16,958 bases of DNA from Dehalococcoidia bacterium. Its GTDB lineage: Bacteria > Chloroflexota > Dehalococcoidia > GIF9 > UBA5629. Below, one piece after another: positions 8,161 to 15,699 of the stretch. The DNA is taken from the NCBI GenBank assembly GCA_028715025.1, contig JAQTLG010000006.1, positions 1-16,958 on the forward strand. Reading direction: 5' to 3'. The notes beneath the pieces were generated by a model. It was not told the DNA's origin. It saw only the letters and a list, made by a program, of their open reading frames with translations, and did no database searches. A program made the position numbers and the translations under genes. Position 1 is the first letter of the stretch, and the number at the start of each line of letters is the position of its first letter.

Positions 8161-8310
8161 TTATTTATCTTTCGCGTACAGCTCGGGATTCTCGTCGAAC
8201 TTCTTCTTGCAGGCCTTGCAGCAGAAGTAATGGGTCTTGCCCTTGTGTTCACTTGTACCGCGGGCCTTTTTCTCCTCAACTTCCATTTTACATACCGGGC
8301 ATACTGCCAT
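8161..8310 (-). CDS. Small YHS-domain metal-binding protein inside the dsr operon
   Basis: A 49-residue protein between dsrN and dsrC, easily missed because of its size. It begins MAVCPVCKMEV and continues through HKGKTHYFCCKACKKKF to NPELYAK. This is the YHS/TRASH-type treble-clef pattern, with C4-x2-C7 and C30-C31-x2-C34 as likely metal ligands. YHS domains bind metals such as zinc, copper or nickel and are often stand-alone or fused to metal pumps or ferritin-like modules. The ATG at 8310 is 5 bases past the dsrN stop, and the last codons of dsrN supply a strong GGAGGA ribosome site 9 bases upstream, so the gene is surely translated with the operon. Lysine-rich and cytoplasmic, with no signal peptide. 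A role in handling metal or sulfide, or in maturing the sulfite reductase, is a guess. The family call is firm; the function is not known. Confidence 0.88.
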   Translation of the reverse strand: MAVCPVCKMEVEEKKARGTSEHKGKTHYFCCKACKKKFDENPELYAKDK

Positions 8311-8315
8311 CTCAA

Positions 8316-9749
8316 TTATCCTCCGGTTATTACTGTAATACGCTTTTCTGCGTTTTTGCCTGCAGACGCCAGCTTCACGAAGTTTTGTGCCCAGGAAGGC
8401 GCTCCAAGGGCATGCAGGTGCATGTACGAGGCCAGCACATTTTTATAAACAATTCCGTCAGTTTTACCATCGATCCCATTGCCACGGATTACGCGATAGG
8501 CGCAGGGCTGCCCGCCGGAGTTTAGCAGCCTGGAGTGGTGGAACTCGTGACCCTTGAGCGTGGTGCCCTCAGGGAAAAAAGGATTTCGCTCCGTGACTTC
8601 GGCCGTGACATAGCCGTGTCCCTGCGGCTTCTTCTCAATTACCACGTCCGCAGGTATCACGCCTACCATGTCGTACGCCTTTCCCTCCGTGAGCAGGGAG
8701 CGGCAGAGGTAGATCAGCCCCGCACATTCTGCATAAACCGGCAATCCGGATTCCACGCCTGCTTTGATATCCTGCCGCAGACTATTATTAGCCTCAAGCT
8801 CAGAGGCGTAAAGCTCGGGGAAGCCGCCACCGATATAGAGAGCGTCCACCGCCGGCAGATGCTTGTCAGCGAAAGAATCGATATAAACCAATTGAGCCCC
8901 GTTACGTTGCAGGGCATCGAGGTTCTCGGGATAGTAAAAGCTGAAAGCCCTGTCTGCCAGGACGCCTATTTTGACTTTGATAGAGATGGATTGCCTCGTT
9001 GCCGCTTTTGTTGAGAGGACGCTGTCGCTCCTGTCGTCGCGCGCTAGGTAAGTCGATCGCTCGGATACATGTGCGATGCTCAAGATGCGCTTGATATCAA
9101 CATATTGTTTGATGGTGCTTCCTATGCGGTCGATCATAGTAGCGGCCTCGGCTTGCTCCTGAAGCGGGACGATGCCCAGGTGTCGTTCTCGTATTGCCAG
9201 GCGTTCATCACGGGGAAGCGCGCCCAGCACAGGTATGTCGCAGTGCTGCTCAATAGCTTTGGTAATAGTGCGCTCATGCCTGGGATTGCCCACGTAGTTT
9301 AATATCACACCGGCGATGGGCGTAGTGGGCTCAAAATTGAGGTAGCCACTGACCATAGCTGCGGCGCTGCGCGTCATGCGGGAGCAATTGACAACCAGTA
9401 TTACAGGCGACTGCAATTCACGCGCCAGCCAGGCTGAACTGCCCTCACCTTCATCCAGAGGGCTGTCGTATAGCCCCATCGATGCCTCAATGAGCGCGAG
9501 GTCGGCCCTTTCGCAGCCCTCACGAAAACTTCTCAGCAATGCGGAAGGGTCGAACATGAAGAGGTCGAGATTGCTGCACGGTAGTCCGGCGGCTGCCGAT
9601 AGCCAGGAGGGGTCTATGTAGTCGGGCCCTTTTTTAAAAGGCTTTATTATCAAGCCACTCTCCCTCAGGGATGCGCACAGGCCTATGGCAACGGCTGTCT
9701 TGCCGGAGCGTCCCTGTGGGGCGGCTATCATCAAGCGTGCTGTCTGCAT
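8316..9749 (-). CDS. dsrN: DsrN, CbiA/CobB-type amidase acting on sirohaem
   Basis: A 477-residue homologue of cobyrinic acid a,c-diamide synthase. In dsr operons this gene (dsrN) is held to amidate sirohaem to the form used by DsrAB. The N-terminal ATP-binding domain has the loop APQGRSGKT (10-18) and the following KGPDYIDP element (40-47). The C-terminal class I glutamine amidotransferase domain has GGGFPELY (307-314), the nucleophile Cys342 in YAECAG, and the histidine-containing SYMHLH (441-446). I chose ATG 9749, which follows a TGGAG site and lies 13 bases after dsrD. The frame can be extended upstream to 9863, but that adds 38 residues not typical of the family and overlaps dsrD. A cobalamin-pathway CbiA is the alternative by similarity. 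The position directly after dsrABD favours dsrN. Confidence 0.92.
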   Translation of the reverse strand: MQTARLMIAAPQGRSGKTAVAIGLCASLRESGLIIKPFKKGPDYIDPSWLSAAAGLPCSNLDLFMFDPSALLRSFREGCERADLALIEASMGLYDSPLDEGEGSSAWLARELQSPVILVVNCSRMTRSAAAMVSGYLNFEPTTPIAGVILNYVGNPRHERTITKAIEQHCDIPVLGALPRDERLAIRERHLGIVPLQEQAEAATMIDRIGSTIKQYVDIKRILSIAHVSERSTYLARDDRSDSVLSTKAATRQSISIKVKIGVLADRAFSFYYPENLDALQRNGAQLVYIDSFADKHLPAVDALYIGGGFPELYASELEANNSLRQDIKAGVESGLPVYAECAGLIYLCRSLLTEGKAYDMVGVIPADVVIEKKPQGHGYVTAEVTERNPFFPEGTTLKGHEFHHSRLLNSGGQPCAYRVIRGNGIDGKTDGIVYKNVLASYMHLHALGAPSWAQNFVKLASAGKNAEKRITVITGG

Positions 9750-9762
9750 GCCGTGCTCCAGA

Positions 9763-9963
9763 TTATTGCTTAAGCTGAATATATGATGTCCCCAGGTAGA
9801 TATACTCGATCTTGTCTTCCTTGGCCAGTTCGGCGATAGCCTTATCCACGAGCGCCTTTTCAACTTCTACAGCGCGTGCTACATCGCGGTTCTTGGCCTT
9901 GCTGACCGTGCCCAGGTATTTCAATACTTTCTCTTTGAGTTCTTCGCTAACTCCTTCCGTCAT
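9763..9963 (-). CDS. dsrD: DsrD, winged-helix activator of dissimilatory sulfite reductase
   Basis: A 66-residue acidic and lysine-rich protein with a single winged-helix fold, directly behind dsrB. Recognisable segments are VLKYLGTVSKAKNRDVAR (14-31) and the C-terminal wing EYIYLGTSYIQLK. DsrD has been shown to activate DsrAB allosterically rather than act as a DNA-binding regulator. It is generally found in organisms that run the pathway reductively. The ATG at 9963 has AAGGAG 7 bases upstream and follows dsrB by 13 bases. The usual family length is about 75-80 residues, so this copy is slightly short, but its ends look natural. Confidence 0.93.
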   Translation of the reverse strand: MTEGVSEELKEKVLKYLGTVSKAKNRDVARAVEVEKALVDKAIAELAKEDKIEYIYLGTSYIQLKQ

Positions 9964-9976
9964 CTTATTGCTCCTT

Positions 9977-11041
9977 CTACCATCGGAATTGCGTGGTGGT
10001 GCGGTAGGTATCTATTCCGTGTGTGAAATCATCTATGTGGTACTCGGTAAAGGGTATGCCCGTAAGTTTGAAGAAGTTCTCCCAGCCGACACGGTCGATC
10101 CATTCGCCCATTCTCTCATCGGGGAGAGCATGTTTGGCATATACTTCCACAATATTTTTGATGGCGTTCACCGCCTCGGGCCAGCGCGGCGGATTATTGG
10201 GCAGATAGGGGATGGCCAGGCGTGAGAACATGGGCGTGTGGCGGGCATTGGAGACTTTACCGCCTACGTAAATAGCCACGCCGTCGCCCGTGCTGTCGGC
10301 TAGCGGCATGGCCGGGCAGACAGTGAAGCAGTTGCCGCAGTACATGCATTTCTCCTCGTTAACCACCAGTCCCTTTACATTGGGATCGGGATTCTTACGT
10401 ATGGCGCCGGTGGGACAGGAGGCCATGGTAGTGGGTATCTCGCAGACGGCGGACACTTTGCTGTTATCCACCTTGGGCGGCTTGGTATGTATGCCGACGA
10501 TAGCTATATCTGAGCAGTGGACAGCGCCGCACATATTGATGCAGCAGGCCAGCGCCACCCTCAACTTTGCCGGCAGTTTCATGCTAGTGAAGTACGGATA
10601 TAACTCATCCATGATTGCTTTGACCAGGCCGGAGGAGTCGGTTGCCGCGCTGTGGCAATGTGCCCAGCCCTGTGTGTGCACAATATTTGATATGGCTTTG
10701 CCTGTGCCGCCCACTGGCAAGCCCAATTTTTGTACTGCCGCGATAATAGGTTCAACGTTCTCTTTTTTAGGTGTCATGAACTCAACGTTGGAGCGGCTGG
10801 TGAAGCGCAGCTTGCCGTCGCAGTATTTGTCGGCTATGTCGCAGATGTCACGGATGAAATCGATACTGACCAGGCGTGGCGATCCTGCGCGAACGGTCCA
10901 TACCTCATCTCCGCTCTCGGATACGTGCCTGAGCACGCCCGGCTTGGTGATTTCGTGATATTTCCATTTCCCGTAATTTTTCTCAATAACTGCGGGAAGC
11001 ATCTTCTTATAGCTTGGGGGACCGATATCGCTTTTTCCCAT
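9977..11041 (-). CDS. dsrB: Dissimilatory sulfite reductase beta subunit DsrB
   Basis: The subunit bearing the working sirohaem-[4Fe-4S] site of DsrAB, which reduces sulfite in the cytoplasm with DsrC as co-substrate. The 354-residue protein has the four expected cluster cysteines: C129 in GWAHCHS, then C166-C167 and C171 in ACCINMCGAVHCSD. The inserted ferredoxin domain follows, with C209-P-T-G and C232-x2-C235-x2-C238-x3-C242-P. The C-terminal DDFTHGIDTYRTTTQFRW ending is typical. The ATG at 11041 lies 21 bases after dsrA, with GGAG 7 bases upstream. All catalytic cysteines are present, in contrast to the alpha subunit, which lacks one. Typical length for the family. Confidence 0.97.
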   Translation of the reverse strand: MGKSDIGPPSYKKMLPAVIEKNYGKWKYHEITKPGVLRHVSESGDEVWTVRAGSPRLVSIDFIRDICDIADKYCDGKLRFTSRSNVEFMTPKKENVEPIIAAVQKLGLPVGGTGKAISNIVHTQGWAHCHSAATDSSGLVKAIMDELYPYFTSMKLPAKLRVALACCINMCGAVHCSDIAIVGIHTKPPKVDNSKVSAVCEIPTTMASCPTGAIRKNPDPNVKGLVVNEEKCMYCGNCFTVCPAMPLADSTGDGVAIYVGGKVSNARHTPMFSRLAIPYLPNNPPRWPEAVNAIKNIVEVYAKHALPDERMGEWIDRVGWENFFKLTGIPFTEYHIDDFTHGIDTYRTTTQFRW

Positions 11042-11062
11042 TTTCCTTCTCCTTCAATATAG

Positions 11063-12232
11063 TTAATCGAAGAATACGTATGGATTGGCCCTGGGCCTGT
11101 AGACCATCTGAGGCAGCGGCTTGAGATCCACCGCGCGCAGGAATGTCTTGAGTCCCATCCTCTCGATCAGCTCAGCCACCCTTTCACGCGTGCGTCCGTT
11201 CTCATCCCACCATTCCCAGATCTTGTGCAGCAGCTCCTTGGCCTCGTCATAGGGAGGTTCCATCTTCATGAAGGGGACCAGCACCCATGATAGGTAGGCG
11301 CCCTTGATAATAGGAGCCTTGCCGCCGATAAGTATGGTGGCGCCGCGATCGAGACCAGGCCGTATTGCTTTGCACATCTTGTTAATGCAGTGCATACAGC
11401 GCACGCAATCATCTGCCCGCAGGTTAAGTTTCTGAGCCTTCTCATCCCAGGCCAGCGCTTTGGTAGGACATTTGTCGGTGACAATACCTTTAATATCGAA
11501 GCCGTTCTTAACGTACCTTCGGACCTCATCCTGATCGATACGCAGCGAATCGCGCCATGTGCCGATGATAGTGAAATCAGCGCGAGCTATGGCCGCCACT
11601 CCATCATTGGGGCAGCCCGATACCTTGATTTTGAATTTATAAGGCCACCTCGGGCGGTGCATCTCGTCCTGGAACTCCTGTGTAAGGTTATTGCAGATAT
11701 CCAGAGTATCGATGCAGGCCCATTCACAACGCGCTGGTCCCACACAGGCGCTGGGTGTACGCAGGGCGGAGCCCGAGCCGCCCAGGTCGAAACCGGCCTC
11801 GGTCAACTCGTCAAAGCACGGCTGCAGGCTCTTAGTATCGGTGCCAAGCAGGATGATATCGCCTGTCGAGCCGTGAAAGTTGGTCAATCCGCTGCCGTAT
11901 TTCTCCCAGATATCGCAGATTTTACGTAAAGCATCAGTCGTGTAAAACCAGCCCGAAGGCATATTGATACGCATGGTGTGGAACATCTCGACGGCAGGGA
12001 ATTCTTCAGGCACATCTACATACCTTCCTATTACGCCTGAGCCATAGCCGGTCACGCCGACTATGCCGCCGTGCTTCCAATGGGTGATCTTGTCTTTGAA
12101 GGAAAGCTCCTGTACGCCCAGCAGATCTTTGGCTGCAGCGTTCTTCTTGGCAGCCCGCTTGATCTCTTTTACATAGCTGGGCCAGGGCCCGTCTTCGAGG
12201 TTGTTGATTAAAGGAGTGTCTCTGTCCGCCAT
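11063..12232 (-). CDS. dsrA: Dissimilatory sulfite reductase alpha subunit DsrA
   Basis: First gene of the dsr operon and partner of DsrB in the alpha2-beta2 enzyme. The 389-residue protein has the THWKHGG segment (49-55) widely used to recognise dsrA, the CX5C cluster pair C163/C169 (SACVGPARC) and SGCPND at 205-210. A ferredoxin domain follows with C255-P-T and C276-x2-C279-x2-C282, and the protein ends NPYVFFD. In the studied Desulfovibrio enzymes the alpha-subunit cluster uses a fourth cysteine directly after Pro-Asn-Asp. Here that place is Gly211 (codon GGA), so a ligand of the structural, non-working sirohaem site is missing. The ATG at 12232 has AGGAG 9 bases upstream. A well-placed promoter lies about 105-130 bases upstream. 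Identification is secure. Confidence 0.97.
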   Translation of the reverse strand: MADRDTPLINNLEDGPWPSYVKEIKRAAKKNAAAKDLLGVQELSFKDKITHWKHGGIVGVTGYGSGVIGRYVDVPEEFPAVEMFHTMRINMPSGWFYTTDALRKICDIWEKYGSGLTNFHGSTGDIILLGTDTKSLQPCFDELTEAGFDLGGSGSALRTPSACVGPARCEWACIDTLDICNNLTQEFQDEMHRPRWPYKFKIKVSGCPNDGVAAIARADFTIIGTWRDSLRIDQDEVRRYVKNGFDIKGIVTDKCPTKALAWDEKAQKLNLRADDCVRCMHCINKMCKAIRPGLDRGATILIGGKAPIIKGAYLSWVLVPFMKMEPPYDEAKELLHKIWEWWDENGRTRERVAELIERMGLKTFLRAVDLKPLPQMVYRPRANPYVFFD

Positions 12233-12334
12233 TTACTGCATCTCCTGGCTATTTAATCCACCCAAGTCTGATACTAAAATAATACCACTTACAGGCGTAC
12301 ACGTGCCTGCACCCCACCAAATTTATCGACAGTT

Positions 12335-12359
12335 AAATTATACATTATTTGTATAATTT
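12335..12359. promoter_or_regulatory. Palindromic operator candidate between dsrA and the glycyl radical enzyme gene
   Basis: A perfect palindrome, AAATTATAC, 7-base spacer, GTATAATTT (12335-12343 and 12351-12359). It covers the -10 element and spacer of the dsr promoter and the -35 region of the promoter reading the other way. A further copy of GTATAATT begins at 12368, 17 bases after the right arm. The arms do not match the FNR or CRP consensus. Size and position suit a dimeric repressor or activator that controls both directions. Because the arms contain TATAAT, part of the symmetry may simply reflect opposed -10 boxes. Confidence 0.55.
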
Positions 12360-12364
12360 GTAAA
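12337..12364 (-). promoter_or_regulatory. Predicted sigma-70-type promoter of the dsr operon
   Basis: Reading the minus strand, TTTACA (12364-12359) is followed by a 16-base spacer and a perfect TATAAT (12342-12337). Transcription would begin near 12330 and leave a leader of about 98 bases before the dsrA ATG. This is the best promoter match in the intergenic region on that strand. It would drive dsrABDN, the YHS gene and dsrCMK, and perhaps the downstream redox genes. Confidence 0.6.
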
Positions 12365-12365
12365 C

Positions 12366-12374
12366 TGGTATAAT
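12366..12374 (+). promoter_or_regulatory. Predicted extended -10 promoter of the glycyl radical enzyme gene
   Basis: TGGTATAAT is a full extended -10 element (TGn followed by TATAAT). It has only a poor -35 (TATTTG at 12346-12351), as is common for extended -10 promoters. It lies next to the -35 of the opposing dsr promoter, so the two overlap. A leader of about 69 bases would result. A second TATAAT at 12409-12414 is an alternative with a poor -35. Confidence 0.42.
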
Positions 12375-12449
12375 TAAACCGCCTATTTCGATAAATCCGG
12401 ACAGCCAATATAATTTTATCAGCGGATTAAGACAGGGGGAAATCATTCT

Positions 12450-15050
12450 ATGGATGAAACAGGTCCCACGGTAACTGTGTCGAAAGATTCACTGGAGACC
12501 CTGCCGCGACTGAAGAAATTGCGTGAAGATATCCTCAAGTCGTCTTATCATGTCTGCACGCAGAAGGCCTGCCTGCTGACCGATTATTTCCGCAGCCATA
12601 CACGACAGGATTTCCTAGATAATCTGCTGTCGTCAATTCAGTATCGCTTATATCGCAGAAGCCTGAAGAATTCTGCCAGATCTATCCCTCAAAAAAGGTG
12701 GCTGGTGGCTGTTAATAACTACATTAATTCCCTTCTGCTTAAGAGGCGCAATGTTCCGCAGGGCGAAACTGTCACACGTTATGCCGAAGCTTTCAGGTAC
12801 ACACTGGAAAATATGGAACTGAAGGTGTACGACAGCGAATTGATCGTGGGAAATCCGTCGGCGTGGCGGGTGGGTGCTCCCATTCATCCCGACCTGGGCG
12901 GACTGTTGATGTTGCCGGAGATAAAAGGTATTTCCGGGCGCAGGCACAATCCCATGGATATCGAATCCACTCAACTGGAGGAGCTTGAAAAGGAGATCTT
13001 TCCATTCTGGTTTAACCGATCGGTGCTGGCGTTAACGCCTCTGCTGAGCAACGATCCAGACCTGTTTAACACGATGCTGGAGGGGAGATATTTCATCCTG
13101 ACTCAGTTCTCAGGAGTCTCGCATGTTACGCCGGATTATCCCACCGTACTCAAGCTGGGATTCAACGGGATAGCCCGGCAAATACGTGAGAGGTTGGAAA
13201 GGGTGAAATCGGATATGGAGGCCTGCGGCGACAAAGCCGGGCGCAGGCGGTTAGAGCAAAAGGGACGATTTTATGAAGCTGCCCTGGTCTGTGCCGAGGC
13301 TGCCGCCGATTACAGTAAGCGCTGGAGCGAATTCCTCGAATATGAGGCTGCCGGGACGGAGGATGAAGTTCGAAGGCAGGAACTGCTGAGATTATCGGAG
13401 ATATTTAACCGCGTGCCTGCAGAGCCGGCTGAGACTTTTTATGAGGCACTGCAGTGCGTTTTTATCACCCATGTCATGCTGCACTACGAGAACTTCCAGC
13501 ACGGTATTTCTTTTGGACGCATGGACCAATACCTTTTCCCCTATTATAAACGTGATATCGAGTCCGGCCGGCTTACCCGCTCCGAAGCGGGAGAATTACT
13601 GGGATGTTTCATAGCCAAGGCGGGCGAGCTGCTGCCGCTTTTCTTCGACCGTGCCACTGAGTATTTCAGCGGCCTGTCTTCGGCCTCCGGCATAACTCTG
13701 GGAGGACGCACGGCCGATGGCAGTGATGGAGTCAACGCGCTGTCATTTCTGTTTCTGCAGGCTTATGACCAGGTCAGGCTCAGACAGCCGAACTTCCATG
13801 TAAGGATTAATCAGGACACTCCCGTCGAATTCACTGACCTGTGTTGTGAGGTGCTCAAAAAGGGCGGCGGCCTTCCGGCCTTTTTCAATGATGACGAGAT
13901 ACCTCGGGCGCTGGAGAAAGCGGGCATCGATAAAAAGGACGCTGAGGATTATTCCATCGTCGGCTGTGTGGAATGGGGCGTACCGGGTAAAAGCTTCCCT
14001 GCAGCCGGGGCGATCTTTGTCAATATGCCCATGGCCCTGCACTTGGCTTTACATAATGGCATGTATGATGGTTTTCAGTTTGGACCGCCGACAGGTGACA
14101 TCAAAGCTATCAATGGCATGGAAGCTATTGTCAGTGCCTTTAAGATACAACTTGAGAACATGACTAGGCGTGCAACGGATGGCAACAACGCTATCGAGCA
14201 GACCCATGCTGCATATCGTCCTACTCCATTTCTCTCCACCCTGGTGGATGGTTGTTTAGATAAAGGCATGGAGGTCAATGCAGGCGGTGCCAGATATAAT
14301 TCAACAGGATGCCAGGGAGTGGGGCTGGCCGATACTGTGGATGCTCTGACCGCTATCGAACAGGTCGTGTTTAACGAGGGCAGGCTGTCTCTGGAAGAGC
14401 TGGTAAGGGCTGTGGATGCTGATTTTGCAGGAAATCCGGAACTGAACGCGATCATCTTGAATAAAATTCACAAATATGGCGAAAACGAAGATAGGCCCAA
14501 CTACTACGCACGTATGGTCTCAGGTATTTTCACTGATCTGGTAACGCGATACAGCAACCCGAGAGGGGGAAAATACTATCCGGGATTCTGGTCCATGACC
14601 ACGCACCAGGGCTTCGGTGCGCGCACCGGCTCATTACCCGGCGGCCGTCGAGCCGGTCAGCCCCTGGCCAACGGGATATCGCCCTGCAATGGCCGTGATA
14701 AGAATGGACCGACAGCCTCGATGTCATCAGCAGCGTGCATAGACAACAACCTTGTAGGCAACGGCTATGCGCTCAATGAGAAACTTGATCTTGCTCTGAT
14801 CAAAGATCCCTCGCGTAACCGTCTGATAGAATCGTTGATTTTCGGTTTCTTCGCCAGCGGAGGAATGCAGGTGCAGTTCAACGTCGTCGACCCCGCCGTA
14901 CTCATCGATGCCAGGGAGCACCCCGACCAGTACCGCGGCCTGGTTGTGCGTGTTTCAGGGTATTCAGCGTATTTTAACGATCTGACAGAATCGATGAAGG
15001 ACGAACTGATACAGCGCACCGCTCACGATATCAATTCATGTATATGTTAG
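12450..15050 (+). CDS. Glycyl radical enzyme of the eliminase type (GCVE motif), substrate unknown
   Basis: An 866-residue glycyl radical enzyme. Family landmarks appear in order: SGVSHVTPDY (221-230), LRQPNFHVRIN (444-454), the thiyl-radical Cys506 in GCVEWGVPGK with Glu508 two residues later, GGARYNSTGCQGVG (612-625), PGFWSMTTHQGFG (711-723), GPTASMSS (753-760), and the radical loop RVSGYSAYF with Gly837. Pyruvate formate-lyase has adjacent Cys-Cys, and the fumarate-adding enzymes lack the glutamate. GCVE is found in glycerol, diol and hydroxyproline dehydratases, choline TMA-lyase, isethionate and sulfopropanediol sulfite-lyases, and hydroxyphenylacetate decarboxylase. The ATG at 12450 has a GGGGGA site 9 bases upstream. 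No activating enzyme adjoins it. The divergent, promoter-sharing position next to dsrA raises a sulfite-releasing sulfonate lyase as a candidate role. That is inference only. The gene ends 3 bases from the convergent gene that follows. Confidence 0.9.
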   Translation: MDETGPTVTVSKDSLETLPRLKKLREDILKSSYHVCTQKACLLTDYFRSHTRQDFLDNLLSSIQYRLYRRSLKNSARSIPQKRWLVAVNNYINSLLLKRRNVPQGETVTRYAEAFRYTLENMELKVYDSELIVGNPSAWRVGAPIHPDLGGLLMLPEIKGISGRRHNPMDIESTQLEELEKEIFPFWFNRSVLALTPLLSNDPDLFNTMLEGRYFILTQFSGVSHVTPDYPTVLKLGFNGIARQIRERLERVKSDMEACGDKAGRRRLEQKGRFYEAALVCAEAAADYSKRWSEFLEYEAAGTEDEVRRQELLRLSEIFNRVPAEPAETFYEALQCVFITHVMLHYENFQHGISFGRMDQYLFPYYKRDIESGRLTRSEAGELLGCFIAKAGELLPLFFDRATEYFSGLSSASGITLGGRTADGSDGVNALSFLFLQAYDQVRLRQPNFHVRINQDTPVEFTDLCCEVLKKGGGLPAFFNDDEIPRALEKAGIDKKDAEDYSIVGCVEWGVPGKSFPAAGAIFVNMPMALHLALHNGMYDGFQFGPPTGDIKAINGMEAIVSAFKIQLENMTRRATDGNNAIEQTHAAYRPTPFLSTLVDGCLDKGMEVNAGGARYNSTGCQGVGLADTVDALTAIEQVVFNEGRLSLEELVRAVDADFAGNPELNAIILNKIHKYGENEDRPNYYARMVSGIFTDLVTRYSNPRGGKYYPGFWSMTTHQGFGARTGSLPGGRRAGQPLANGISPCNGRDKNGPTASMSSAACIDNNLVGNGYALNEKLDLALIKDPSRNRLIESLIFGFFASGGMQVQFNVVDPAVLIDAREHPDQYRGLVVRVSGYSAYFNDLTESMKDELIQRTAHDINSCIC

Positions 15051-15053
15051 TCT

Positions 15054-15692
15054 TTATTCAGGTAAAGGAAAATAATTATCCAGATCCCTGTTGCGGATTT
15101 GATCCACCGACTTCTCCATCCTGGCAACAAAGTCTTTTGCTTCAGCGCTCTTGCCGACCAACTGCAAGGCAGCCCGGTTAACCTCTTTTTCGGCGGAACT
15201 GAGCCTGTGTAAAAACGCATCGAATGATTCCCGGTCTACATATGCTGTCTTAACCATATCGTTGTAAGTTTTGCCCTCAGATACGAGCAGCTTCTGATAA
15301 TGGTCGATCAGCAGCCGGATCTCCTGCATCTGTTTCAGGCGCACTTTCTCCGAATACACGCCTTTCTGGTCGGCGCTCAGGATCGATAATGTCTTTTTCT
15401 CCACCTCTGCCAGACTATTGATTTTTGTCAGGCCGAATTGCTGCATGTTGCCGGCCGCTTCCAGTGCCAGTTTCTTGGTAAACATGAAATTCAGTGTAAA
15501 GGCCTCTTTGGACCGGTGATGTTTGAGCAGGTTGATAGCAAAGAGCGGTGGAAGCACGAAATCCCAGACCCCTAACGCCATCGTGCCGGTCACATCGGTG
15601 GCCACAGCTTTAGCCATCTCTCGTTCCTCGGTGAGAATATTTTTCATCTTGGTGTCCAGCACTGTGGGGAGAATATTTCGCAGCACGCTCAT
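15054..15692 (-). CDS. Helical protein of unknown function
   Basis: A 212-residue protein I do not recognise. It looks almost wholly alpha-helical. A hydrophobic stretch near residues 39-56 (ALGVWDFVLPPLFAINLL) could be a membrane-inserted or re-entrant helix. The rest is rich in lysine, glutamate and leucine, with coiled-coil-like runs around 90-135 and 165-200. There are no cysteines, which makes iron-sulfur or metal binding through cysteine unlikely in this otherwise cysteine-rich neighbourhood. The ATG at 15692 has no ribosome-binding site, but a good promoter ends 7 bases upstream, so the message may be leaderless. It converges with the glycyl radical enzyme gene (3-base gap) and diverges from the radical SAM gene. 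Codon use resembles its neighbours and it reads as a real gene. Confidence 0.7.
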   Translation of the reverse strand: MSVLRNILPTVLDTKMKNILTEEREMAKAVATDVTGTMALGVWDFVLPPLFAINLLKHHRSKEAFTLNFMFTKKLALEAAGNMQQFGLTKINSLAEVEKKTLSILSADQKGVYSEKVRLKQMQEIRLLIDHYQKLLVSEGKTYNDMVKTAYVDRESFDAFLHRLSSAEKEVNRAALQLVGKSAEAKDFVARMEKSVDQIRNRDLDNYFPLPE

Positions 15693-15699
15693 AAGGCGA

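Larger units (their letters stand above)
12321..12396. repeat. Outer 9-bp inverted repeat flanking the divergent promoters
   Basis: ATTTATCGA at 12321-12329 is matched perfectly by TCGATAAAT at 12388-12396, with the arm centres 67 bases apart. The two arms bracket both predicted promoters. They could be paired binding sites for a looping regulator or two half-sites of a dimeric one. In an AT-rich stretch, a chance match of this length is possible. Confidence 0.4.

Noticed and set aside
8005..9621. Plus-strand open frames opposite dsrC and dsrN
   Set aside because: They are shadows of well-supported minus-strand genes, with no recognisable motifs or ribosome sites.
9750..9863. Upstream extension of dsrN by 38 residues
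   Set aside because: It would overlap dsrD heavily and adds non-family sequence. The ATG at 9749 has a TGGAG site and puts the ATP-binding loop at the expected distance from the start.
12450..15050. Pyruvate formate-lyase, or benzyl/alkylsuccinate synthase
   Set aside because: The active site reads GCVE rather than the Cys-Cys pair of pyruvate formate-lyase, and the glutamate two residues on is not a feature of the fumarate-adding enzymes.
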